A stretch of 64,000 nucleotides of DNA from Fratercula arctica. Its lineage: Eukaryota > Chordata > Aves > Charadriiformes > Alcidae. Of the stretch, positions 44,701 to 56,632 are shown piece by piece. The notes beneath the pieces are model-generated. The model was given only the letters and a program-made list of their open reading frames with translations. It was not told where the DNA came from and did no database searches. The position numbers were made by a program, and so were the translations under genes. The stretch's first letter is position 1. Each line of letters opens with the position of its first letter. The stretch spans positions 114,531,757 to 114,595,756 of the forward strand of contig CANTUZ010000001.1 in assembly GCA_947846985.1 (NCBI GenBank), read 5' to 3'.

Positions 44701-47524
44701 TGGTGCCAGCCTTGCAGATGATCTGTAAGTGGACACTGGGCTGGAGTTCTACAGCTTGAGCTCTCAGCAGATGATTCAAAGATGCACCACAACAACATAC
44801 CCCTGCTCTCCCTCAGAAGGATGAACACAAAAGAGCATGGTCCTTTAGAGATGCAGAGACAAACATCAGTCTAGATGGCAAAGGCAAGAAGAGACTCCTG
44901 AAGGAAAGAATGGGAAACGAAAGAGGGAACAAAACATGGAGAAGACAAGCAAACAAGGTTGGGGACAGAAAAGAAGAGGATGTACCTGAAGACCAAAGGG
45001 GAGGTTAGTACTACTGGACTTGGATTCAGAACTTGCATTTGGCTGTAGCCACATGCAGCTTTCATACATCCAGGCAGATGCTAAGCAGCATGGATATAGC
45101 CCCAACATCCCAGCCGCTGCCCACCATGCCCAGGACCTTTGTAGAGCTGGTCAGTACAGGGGCAACAAGAGGCACAAAGGCAACACTGGTCCTGTCCTCT
45201 CAGATGCCCAGTAACTGGTATGTTCTTATTGCTAGCTCTGCTGGAGGCGCTCTGGAAGCATCCTCCCTTCTCTCTAGGACCACCCTTTATGAAACTTTCA
45301 GGAATATAGTATCTTTGAGACTCCTTGCCGTCTGCTGAATATGCCAAATCATTGGCAGGATCATACAAACAAGGAACCAGAGGGCATGAGCCAGGTTAAG
45401 TTGCCAACGAGAAACAGAACTTCATTCCATCTATCTGGAGCTTCATTATTGACTTCTAAAGCCAGCAAAGGTGTACTCAGACTAAATCTGTGGTGTAGTC
45501 TAAGGCCCAGTACATGCTGGCGCTTATAAAATCCCACACGAACAAAGCAGGACATGATATTAACTTGCTTTCACAAAGTCTGCTTTGGAAAGTCCTGACT
45601 TTCTACCCCCTTGGCAGCAGCGGAAGCAGACAAGCACTTACACTTCTGGTACTTTGTGGAATGCAACTCAGCTGCCAGGGAGAGGAGAACAGCTTGTCTT
45701 TGTGGCAGCTCTTCTGAGGGACCTGGAAATCCAGAGAACCTGGCTTCTTCAATAACCCAGGCATTCCCCTGGAGCTCTCAGTATCAATCATCTGCTGGCT
45801 ATGGCTTAATGCTGTTTTCCCGAGTAACGGAAGGAGATCCTTGGCAAAGGACTGTCCGATAAAAGGCTACATGCTGCATTTTAGGCGTATTTACCTCACA
45901 CAAGAATGAGCTTTTCCTTCAGTTAGCATGTCCCACAGCTTGGATCAGTTGCTAAAGGCTCTTTCTTGAAACACAATCTCTCCTGAGACCTGCTGTACAG
46001 ACCTCAGCCCCCTGCAATCATAGAAATTATATATAAAGTCCCACTGAAAAGGCAAAAGCCATACATTTCCTTCAAATATTTGGATGACCAGCTTCACCTT
46101 CACATGATAAAGAGAAGGCAGGTCTTCTCATGCATCCTACTCTACACTCCAGTCAGATTCAGCCCAGTGGAGGTTTTAGGACTGGCCTGGATTCTGCCGT
46201 GGAACAAGCACAAGCCAAGCACATTGCGAAAGTCCGGTGCTATAGAGGCAACTAAACACCCAGGCTCTGGCACAAAAGTGCTTTTCAGGCTGTCTCTATG
46301 ACACCAGGCAGCTAGGTAACTCTACATGGGTGTAGGTAAGTTGAACACATAGGCATATACAATGTGATGCTGCAGACTTAGCAACTCCCATCATTTACTG
46401 CAACACTCAGGCAGTTACTTGCAAGTATTCCCCTTCAGACTTCAAGTTTTGGCTTTATTTTCTTTTTTTTTTTTAATTATAAAATCCTAGCACGCTTTCA
46501 AGAACTGTATTAAGATCCAGGTCATCCAAGGGGGTGGGGGAGGCAAGAGGATTTCATAAAGCTAATCCAAATTCACCAGTAAGCTGGAACCTGTGCAGCT
46601 AGAGGCCAAGAGCTGCTGCCCCACAGCATGCCACTCATTACTCGTGGGCGTGTATGTGTTAAACATCTGCAGCCCCCAAAGGTTCTTATGAGGGATCAGA
46701 GACCATTTATGATATTTCTCTATCTCAGCTGATGGTCTCTGTCACCCCTTAGGAACTTACAGCTTGATGCCACCTCCCACCCTCTGTAAGCACACTCTAC
46801 AGAGGATACCTTTCCATACCACCAGCTGTAACACCACCATCTGGGAAGAAGCCAAAGGTACACACTTTGCTGACAACTGGCCTGCACTGCAGCCATTTCA
46901 GACAGAGCATGCACCAGTTTGAACACAAACCAACCTTGCCAAAGACTGTTGTGGCCTCCCAAAACCACTTCTGCCTCAAGCAGCTTCTCGTTGGAAAGCA
47001 AGTCACCTCCTTGCTGTACTATCATGGTGTTCTTACACAGTTTGTTGAGGGGAAAAAAAAAAAATCCTAAGTTCAGTCATTGGCAAGGTAAGCAGAAAGT
47101 TTACTTCCAACACTGATTTTCTTCCTGGTACCTTGGAAATTAGAAGCCTCAGGAAGGGTTCAAAGACTCAACATCTAATGCCCAGGTTTTACAGCAGGTA
47201 TTGAGCACACTCCTAACTGTGACTCCTGGCCCTAGGTGATCAAAAGGAAAATCCCCCAACAAAAAGGTTGACTTACAGTGGGGTAGAAACAACCTAGAAT
47301 CAGAAAACAATTATGTTCCCCAAGTCATCACACAAATGTAGGCAAATATTTAAAGCTTCCTGTAAAATAGGGCTCATGCTTATTTTACAGAGTAAGCAGT
47401 GCTGGAAATAGGACAGTAAGGTTTACATTTGGTACCCTTTTGCCTCAACGATAATATATGTATAAATGCAACATACAAGGAAAGAACTGCCCATAGCTCA
47501 AACATCCAGACCCACAGCACAGAT
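35754..47524. other. Intergenic spacer between CD101 and PTGFRN
   Basis: About 11.8 kb. It should include the CD101 promoter and any 5' non-coding exon. Visible items are a TATA-like word near 36,185, a C-rich run at 36,821-36,846 that could form a G-quadruplex on the minus strand, and an ATTAAA plus A13 tract at 40,538-40,560. Several open frames of 100 to 200 codons occur, none with a recognisable protein pattern. No RNA gene was recognised. Confidence 0.6.
36178..36192 (-). promoter_or_regulatory. Candidate TATA-like element upstream of CD101
   Basis: The minus strand reads GGAAAATAAATAGC about 430 nt upstream of the CD101 start codon. Spacing would suit a transcript starting near 36,150 with the start codon in exon 1. 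This is only a motif match; an additional non-coding 5' exon further away is equally possible. Confidence 0.2.
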
Positions 47525-47550
47525 GTAATCAAAAAGGCTCGTTCTTTATT
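47506..47550 (-). terminator. PTGFRN: Candidate PTGFRN polyadenylation signal
   Basis: On the minus strand AATAAA (47,550-47,545) is followed about 15 to 20 nt later by GATTACA and then a GU-rich run (CTGTGCTGTGGGTCTGG). This is the classic arrangement of hexamer, cleavage site and downstream element. Confidence 0.55.
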
Positions 47551-50500
47551 TTAAACATAAAAAGAAACATTTTACACAGCATTGTTAGAACTATTCGGTA
47601 CCTGCATTCCAGAATTGTGCCAAACACTTTACTTTATAACTTTGAAATTAAAACAAAAGAAAGAAAATACCTTGTCCTTCTGCTATTTGATGTTCAGGCT
47701 TGTCCTGAATTGAAATTCCAAGTGCCTGGAAGAATTTGCCAGTTTAACCAGGAGATGTGGCAATGCAAACAGAGGAAGATCAACGTGAGCCCTTAGGATA
47801 CTTTGACAATACCACAGGTTGCCGCAGGGAGGATATGGATGCTTGCACTGCATCTCAGGCAGCTTACTCTCCTGATACTCTGCAAGTTTAATACACAACC
47901 AGATGCACGCACACCTCCACTCACACAAACCCCGGTCACACAGGAAATAATAATAATAATAAAAAACATGAAAAGTGACCTAGATATTTTCTTTTCATTA
48001 GCGGTAAGATTCCCGCTCTATTTTAAAAAAAGGGGATAATACAAAATTGGCACAAGTAGAAGGAAAGCTGGAGGGGTAAGTCTAGCCCCTCAGCTTCTCG
48101 CCTTCCAACTACAGCAAATACAGGGTGGAAGGGGATGCAGCATTGCCTTCCAAGGGTCTGGCAGCAGTATGAGCTAGCAGCAAACTTGCTTCACTTAGAA
48201 TGACAAAGATGGTTTGTTATGGGCCACGAAGGAAGGTCAGCATTAGCTAAGGACATGGGGACCTTTCACTGGAGCAGGGAGCTCTGACCACAATAACCCT
48301 GAGTTTTTTTCCAGCAGGGAGAAAGTGTGCTATGCTGTGTGCTTGGGAAGAGCTGGCGGTTCCCTGCTTGTTCACTCCCTAATTATTGCATTACAGTCAT
48401 GATCCCTTTCTCTAAAACTTAACCAAGAGCACAAAAACAAGGAGTCAATCTGCAAGGACAGAAAGTGACTGATGCTGTGCTTCGAACTTCACCACCACTA
48501 CCACCCCTTCCAAGATGTCCCAATGCCATATGCCTTCCATGAAGAAAGCAGATGTTAATGCAGGAAAGAAGCTGCTAGATCAGTGTGGGAAGGACAGCCA
48601 GCATCCCAAATATCAGAATGGTGTTATCATAACATCCAAGGAAAAAGCAAGATTTCACTACAGCAGAGAGGTAGGAGAGGAAGAAAAATTCTTGCTGCCA
48701 AAGTAATAGCTGAATGAATCCTTTCCTCAACTTCCTCCCTTTGGAAAGCATCGCTACGGATTTCTGGGCTTTCACAGCAGAAGCTAGAGACCACTTCTGC
48801 CCTGTTCCCTCAGCATAGGCAGCTACGTCTGCCAGCAACATAGGCGTTTCCAGAGCTCTTCCAAAAAGGAAAACATCAGGCCAAAAAGAAAAGTTGCTAT
48901 GAATGTTCAGGCCAGAGTCTTCTAGAGGTTTATACATTTTGTGTGTCCAAGTTTTGGAACACTACATGAAATGTTTTAGAGAGTCAAATAAGTTGCAAGC
49001 CCTAACTCTGCAAATCAAGTCCATTTTGAAGATGTCTCACATTTAGCTTACAAAAAATCATTGGACACCTCTATGTATACATATATACACACATGTGACT
49101 GCATGTGTGTTTGCATGTGGGAAGCGGAACACTCTTCTAGAAAAAACCCTCATGTCAGCCTCAGAACAGAAGTCACAATGCAAGACAGGAAAAAAAGAAC
49201 CCACGTAAAGAAAACTTACCGCAAAAAAACGCAATTTTGAAATAGCGCCAGTATTGAGTGCAAGGTTCCACAAACACTAATGTAAAATGAAGCCTTCATA
49301 GGACAGATACTAGACCTGCAGCTCCCCTGGAATGTGCAGTGGGATGAGCTATTCGTGAAGCAGACCAAATACATAATGCATGTCTATAATGGCAACAGCA
49401 CATCACAGCCGCTGTCTTCCGTGGATGCTCTCCCTTAGCATTTTATCTTAAAAAAAAAAATAAAATAATAAATCTGGAAAGGATTGAGCCCTGGCCTCAA
49501 CTCTACATTTCTCACCCTTCTTGATGCGAGCCAAACTCTGGCTGTGACGTCAGGTTGCGGTACAGTCCTACTTCCTTGTTTGTTTATACACAGTATCTTT
49601 ATTCTGACTTTTATTGCTTAAAACACCAGCTGTGCTGGGAAGACAGAATTGCCTGGAAAAGGAGCTGCTCCCACTTGAGCACCAGCTCAGTGTATGTGGA
49701 AGACCAAAAGGAGGACTTCTATACTATAGCACCTAGGAATAGGTCTCAAACCCATAGGGAAAGCCCTGTACAGGCCCATGTACAAGACCAGGATCATTGG
49801 AACTGAAGGATTCTTCCTGCCCTCTTGGGCTTGCTCCTATTCCTACCCTGAACTGCACTTCAGCTACTGCAGATCTCAGACTCTGCTCACAGGTTCAAGG
49901 GTTACCACTGAGTGACTGGCAAAAGCAGCATCGGAGTCTGGTCTGTGCATTTGGCCATACATAGTTTACAAGTCTTCTCTAAACACGATCAGTTGTCTAA
50001 CTGCAGACAGAGATCCATCTCATTTTTAATTTTTTTTCTGTAAGTCACACCATCACCAGTGGGGCAAGGTCTCCCACCTCACTGCTGAGGCCAGCAGAAG
50101 GCCAGGCATTGTCCCTAGACACCATGTGCCCCCCTGCTACAAGCAGAACAGGGTCTCAGGCACAGCGCAAGCAGCTGTAGTGGGGGAAAAAGAAGGCGGA
50201 AGGGTGGGAGGAGAAGGTGACTATAAGCACACATCCAACAAATGCTTGTCTGAGGATTGACTCTTCAGGGTTGCCAAGTTAGCCCCTATTCATCACAGCT
50301 AAGAGCTTTGAGAGCTGAAAACAAAGTTTAAAAAGTTTTTAAAAAGTGTCTCAAAGCCCTCCAGGCAAGTTACATTTTGGAGTTAACTGCAAACCCTTTG
50401 GAAGCCAGGGAAGAGAAGGCATGCTGACAACCACAAACCAGTACTTTGTTGGAACAGTCTCATGAGGCACCAGCAGAGGAACCTTCTCCAACCTTCAATC

Positions 50501-51036
50501 CAATAAAGAGAAGGCTGTGAGATATCAAGGTGGACAGAGAAAGGGAACAGGATGGTGTGATGGGGGTAGAGGAGAACAGTAGACTGGTTAACACACTGAA
50601 AGTCTAACACTTCTACCAGTCCCTTTCCCACCCATCACCCTGCCCATTATACTTTCAATACAGGGACACCTTTTAAAAACCAAGGGGGGGGGGGGGGGGG
50701 GGGGGAGGGAACCAACCAAAACCACCGAACAAACAAAAAAACCCAAACCACTTGGTGAATTTTGTCACAGGGCCCTGCTGAAAGAAAGCTCAACAGTTTG
50801 CACATTAGAAGGACATGATCCCTATGCAGAAAGTGCTGCTGCAAGAGGAGAACTCCGAGTCGCTAAATATGGCCTGAATACTCTCAGGACATGACGTGTA
50901 ACAAGGAGAAGCTTGAGGTCCAGGCTGAAATCAGAGAGGAAACGCATTGTCTTGTCTGGGCCTGTGAGCAAGTGTATCAGTACAGTCCAAGAGCCCTGTG
51001 AGTCTCTCCCAAAATGCAAGTGTCTGGCTCCCACGC
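47525..51036 (-). other. PTGFRN: Predicted PTGFRN 3'UTR
   Basis: About 3.5 kb from the stop codon to a well-formed poly(A) site, close to the length known for the mammalian 3'UTR. It has no long reading frame that makes sense as protein. It contains a G22 run on the plus strand (50,684-50,705), read as C22 in the mRNA. Two further AATAAA words at 49,603-49,598 and 49,615-49,610 could give a shorter form. The extent is inferred from the signal, not from a transcript. Confidence 0.55.
50684..50705. repeat. G22 homopolymer (C22 in PTGFRN sense)
   Basis: An unbroken run of 22 G on the plus strand, followed by AGGGA. It lies inside the predicted PTGFRN 3'UTR. Such runs are prone to length error in sequencing. 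Confidence 0.95.
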
Positions 51037-51203
51037 TCAGTCCATCTCCATCGACATTAGCCGGCGACGCTCTCGTCTTGTTTCCTGCACTTCCTTCTTG
51101 CAGCACCAACGGGAGCTGCAGTAGCCAATGAGGCAGGATAAGAGTCCAATGACAGTGGCCAGACCAATGCCAATCAACAGGGGATACTTGAAAGCATTCA
51201 GAA
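51037..51203 (-). CDS. PTGFRN: PTGFRN last coding exon: transmembrane helix and tail
   Basis: The split residue plus 54 residues and TGA. The acceptor is TTCCTCTTTCAG, phase 1. The helix spans about PLLIGIGLATVIGLLSCLIG and is followed by a Cys-rich turn (YCSSRWCCKK), sites of palmitoylation in mammals. The basic tail ends in LMSMEMD. The only clear change from human near the membrane is SSRW for SSHW. Such strict conservation makes this the safest call in the window. Confidence 0.97.
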
Positions 51204-54200
51204 CTGAAAGAGGAAGGCAAAGTCATTAGATATCACTGAGAAATTCAAGAGATCCCCTTTATTTGTTCTTGCCTAAAAAAGGAAAAAGTCCCACACTATT
51301 CATTCATGGGCAGATTAATTATTTCAGAAAGAAATTACACTAATTTTCCTTTTTGATTTCTGTCTTTTGAGGTTTGAAAAATTAGTCTTTTACTGGACTC
51401 CCTTAACTCCCCTAATTCTTCCTCCACCATTTCAAAGCCTCAGGGAGGCTGGAAGCACCAGAAGGAACCTTGGAATGAAACAGCAAAGTAGAACTAGTTC
51501 CAAGAAGTATTCTATTACCTGTTCCTCCAAACAGAAGCCTTGCAAAATTTCCCCATCAGAGGCAAACTGTGGCTGCACTCTTTGTAATATGTTTCCAAAT
51601 AGCAAGGAGTGGACTGCTTTACACTTTGCTTGATTAGAACTACTTGTACAGTATATTCTCTGGCTCTTGGCAACCCTGTCTAATCAACCTCCAAAGTCGA
51701 TACCTAAACAAGAGATTTAATTTGTAGGCACCTACCTCTCAGTTAAAAGGCAGGCTCAAGAACTATAAGGAGTTTGGAAAGTACAGTTGTAATAGTCATC
51801 TGCACAGTAGGAAGAGCAAAACCTGATTCAAGTTCATGGAACTTCCCAATATCCTTTCCTGGAAATACTGAGAAGAAAGCAACTAGTTCAAAACCCCTCC
51901 TGCATTAATCTTCCTCCTTAGCTCCATGATGAATGCAGCAACTAGCACACAGTTTGCTTCTCATGAAATCCAGCAACACTTGCAACTCAGGCTGGAAAGC
52001 AGACAAGGCATTAAGTGCAGGGAGCAGCACGTCTTGTGGTTAGGAGAGGGAGGAAGGAGTCAGAGCTCTGACTTTCTGTTCTCAGATTTGATATTAACCA
52101 CAGCATGACTCTACTTCAGCATGCCCCATCTGCAAACCGAGGCTTCCTCTTGCAGGCAGCAGAAGAGTTAACACTTGGAGAGAATACTATGCCTTGATTG
52201 AAAGATGCCCCAGCTGTGCAAAACATCATCAAGAGATGATCAGGAAAGAGAACACTCCACTCTTACGAGTGTGATCTGTTCAGGCCTACGTAGTCTACAC
52301 AATCCGTAATCCGAAGATGCAAACAATAGAAAAGGATAACAAAATCTAATCAGATTATCACAGGCACCTTTAAAAATAGCCATGGGGAAATACTTGTCAC
52401 CGAACCACATAACAAGGTGTTAAAAACATTGTGTAACACATGTTGCAATCTCTTACCATCCATTTTCACAGATAGAAAGATGGGTTTGGCTTTGATGTCA
52501 GGTTCCCGCTGCCATACGCCTGTGGCGGATCGCACCCATGGGGTCACTACGCAGTAGTGGTTCCCAAAGTCATGGTCCTCACAACCATGCACGCGGAGCC
52601 GGAATTCCAGCGGGCTGATTCTCTCCAGGCTGAGATCACTGCTCCCGTTTCTCCTGCTCTGCGTGACGATCCCTCTCCGGTCCAGCGAGGCCAGTAAGAC
52701 AGGCTCTCTGTCCAATGCAAAGGAACGCACAGCAAACCAGGAGACATCAAAGGACATATCATCTGCATTTGTGGACAAAGAAGAATTTGGACACGTTGGT
52801 GAGCTCCGAAAGTATTCATAGTGCCGCTTCTCAGCAGAAAGGTTAACCTGCAAGCAGCATAGCCAACACTGGTCTGACAGTGGAAGAAAAAAAGAAAAGA
52901 AAGAAAAAAGAAAAAAGGACCCTGAACATGTCCTTTTTAGGAGGATTCAAACAGTGAACTGTAATGATATGCACTGGCATGAAGAATGTAGCTGCACATA
53001 AAGGGTGACTTACTACAGGGACCACAAAGATTTCTTGCTTTCCTGCCTGCCATTCTAAAATTTGTATTTCATCTCTGATCTAAGTTTTCACCAAGCAGGC
53101 CTAGTGTCATAATAAGTTCTATAACTATGGTGAATCTACATTGAAAAGGGATTGGAAGAACCAGCTATTTGCTAGCAGAGTGATTTGCAATCGCTGTCTT
53201 CATGCAGGGCCTACACAACCACAAAGTCAGAAGTCTCTTTCCCAAAGACTCCTTCCTTACATTTTGTCTGCCTAAATGAATACAGAGGTTCTACACAGAC
53301 CACAAAAAATTATCTACAAAAATAAAAAGCATTCAGGAGCAAAGCCCGACCATGATGCTTTTATACATTTTTTTTGCAGAGCTGTGAGTTACTGTCACAC
53401 ATCATCAGGCATCACGCCTTGTACAAGTTTTACCACCCAAAGAGTTATTCTATAAAATGCATTCACAACACCTTTAACACTTAACACAGCTGACAGGTAG
53501 TCAGAGTTCATCAACACATCTAGCTCTTTCAATGTTCATGCAAGATCCTATTGATCCCATTAGCAGATCTCAGCCTTAACCCTACTAAGCTGATGTAGCT
53601 GAGAATCTCCTTTAAACATCACCTGCTATTCTTCGCTAACGTGAGCCCAGCAACAGCTGTCAGAGTCTGAAACCTGGCATGACCTAGAGCATAGACAGGA
53701 AAGCCTGCTCACTTGTTTCATCAACAGGTCTTCCTTCCTGGCACATGAGCAAACTGATGGTCCCAAACCGGAAACAGAGGTTACTATTTCTGTACTGAGT
53801 TTTGGGTACTGGTAGAATGTGTGCACAGGGCTTAACCTTTTCACATCTAAGACAGTCCCAGTGATTTTGGTGATGTATCAAACCTCCATTTGCTACTACA
53901 GAGATCTCTGAAAAATACAGTATTAGAAACCTGAAATTTAAAACTTATCTTTCAGCTAATTGAGTTTGCTCTTCTCAACTTCGACATTTGATCTCTGTGC
54001 TAATGGAAAAATTAAAGCCCTAAACCTGCTGCTGTACTCAAATTCTTTGCGGATATGAGTGAAGACAATTTTTAAGCCTCTATCAGGCAAGCTAATGCTT
54101 CAGGAAGGAAGGAAGGAAATCTTAAAATATTATTGTAAAGTAAAGTGAAGTAAGGGACGTCCTCAGCTCTGCTACTTGAAGTATAGCATCAGCTGGCCAG

Positions 54201-56597
54201 GTGGAACATTCCCCCTTACTGCCGACAAAAACCACCTACTGTTTGGGGTATAATTAACTCCCCTGTAAGGTGCACTGGTTTTATACACACCTTCAAAAAC
54301 TAAACAAAAAGATGAGAAAGCAGATGTTACTATCAGAAAAGCTGGCTGATCAAACTGTTTTGAGAGACCAGCCAGCTTCCTGCCCTGGCCAGCTGCTCTG
54401 GGTGACAGCACAGAACCTCAAGAGAGCACCCTGCCTGTTTTGCAGTCCTACAGCAGCAGTAGGTTTCCTAGTTCTACATGGGGGTCCAGCATAGGTCATC
54501 TGGACCAGCAGTCCTCACAACAATCACTCTTGCCTATCACTCTACAAGTACTAATACTAGTTACTTGGCATAGCTCTCGGACTGCTTCCCTTGAAAGCAA
54601 AGTTAATGAAAATTACCATAAACATATGTTCAGTTAACGGGACCAAACTTTGACCTCTGCTTTGTGTACTCATCCAACTGTCTGTGGGAAACAGGGCCTC
54701 TACTGGAGAGAGCTCTGTTTCTATAAACTGCTCTTTGTCTCTGCGGCCCGTTTATGCCAAATATGGTAACAGCACCGGTCCACAGGCAGTCACGATGGGA
54801 ATGATCAATTCCTTCCAAAGATCAGCAAGGCTGCCACGAGCTCTTGTGTTTCCAGGTACCACAGGAGCACATGGGCATCTTCCAGGCTAAGTCCAACTAC
54901 GCTGAATATACCACTGCACTTGCTAAAAAAGGTTTGAAAAATAAATTTAGATCTGAAGAACAATAATCTAGCTTTCAGATTCTCAGGCAACTTGCTACCT
55001 TTGAAGAATTCCTTCTTTTCAGTCTCAGTTAATTTGAGGTTCCCTTCCCTCCACATACAAAGATGAGTGCAGGCACTTGCTCTCACTTTGAAACAGCTGA
55101 ATCTATCTTTGTGATTACAACATGGGACAACAATATTATGCCAACATATTTTATTAGTCAGTATACACAGTGTGCAATTAGTGACTCACAACAGACAGTC
55201 AGAGGGAGGATTTGGCTCTATGTACTCTTTGTCACTATCCTCCTTGAAATAGCTTAATACAGCAAAGTCATCCAATTCATTTCTATATATGTCTGGTTTT
55301 CATGCAATAAAAACAGAAGAAAATTTAGCAAAACCAGGACATAATCAAGTGCTCTCTAAAGAATTTAGTAAAACCAGGACATAGTCAAGTGCTCTCTAAA
55401 GATCCATCATGAACATGCCTAGCAGCTCCCAAGTGCTAATAAATATGTAGTTTTAGTGACAGAACAGGCAACACACTGATCTTCCCAAAAGCATCTGTAC
55501 CCATCCCACACCTGCCTTGCATCAATGTTGACAAGTCACCCTCCCAATATTTGTCCCCAGTCTACAAAAAAAAAAACCAAAAAAACAAAAAAACCAAAAA
55601 AACAAAAAAACAAAAAAAAAAAAAAAACAACCACAAGAACCACACTCACACTTAACACTACAAAGGTTTCTTTCACTAGTTGCTTCCATGCTCCATAATG
55701 TTGTAATGTGGAAGGCCATCAAGGACCTCAGTGCCTCCAGGCCATGCAACTCAGCCACTTTTATAAAGGAACACAAAGCATTGGAAGCAGGACACTTCAG
55801 ATCTCTTGGAGCAGAGTAACAGTGGCGCTATGCTTCCTCCCCTCCTCAGTTAGAAAGGATCATCAACATGTAAAGCACATCTTTATGCACTTTTCAATTT
55901 GACACACAGGACTAAGCTGTCTGGGTCTTAGCTGCTCCCCTGGCCAATCGCTCCTCAAAACAGGGAATCCTATTTCTAGACCAGCTCTTAGGAACCATAC
56001 ACTTCCACTGCTTAGAATGGAGCTCTCTCAACATCTTGTTACAGTGCTGAATCACAATTTTGAGACCCTTTTTGTTTACTACATTTAAAGGAGGTTGAAT
56101 AGGGCTTCCTAGAGAGCTGAGCAAACCACTTCAAGCCATACAAGAGGTAAACAAGCTGGTTTTGTTAAATTGTCCAGAGGGCCCACTGGGTCTGTCTGGA
56201 GCAGATAAAAAACATCTCCTTTCAGGCACAGTAATACTTTTAAATCCCTAAGCACATAGCCCAAAAAGGGGTGATCTGGGAAATCTAGAGAGATCATTTG
56301 TGAAAATGTGCATTCAACAGAAATATCAGAAGTAGCTTTTATATCTTCAGGGCACAGAAGAACTACTATTCCCCCTGACACACACATACTCCCCTCATAT
56401 CAATTCAAAACGCTAACCACAGCTGCTAAGCCAAAGGAACACTTCTTTAGATGGAGCAGCTGCTGTCATGTACTGAGCTTAGTAATACACACTCCATTTC
56501 AGCAGGGTCTCAAAGAAACTGAGGAAATTAAAACACACAGCAGTCACACCAAAACCTTTTCCACCCTTTTGAAAATTTCCCACAGAGTGGGTACACA

Positions 56598-56632
<35 letters not shown>

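Noticed and set aside
50822..51226. 134-codon minus-strand frame over the PTGFRN last exon
   Set aside because: It is in another frame. The true frame gives the conserved transmembrane segment and LMSMEMD tail.
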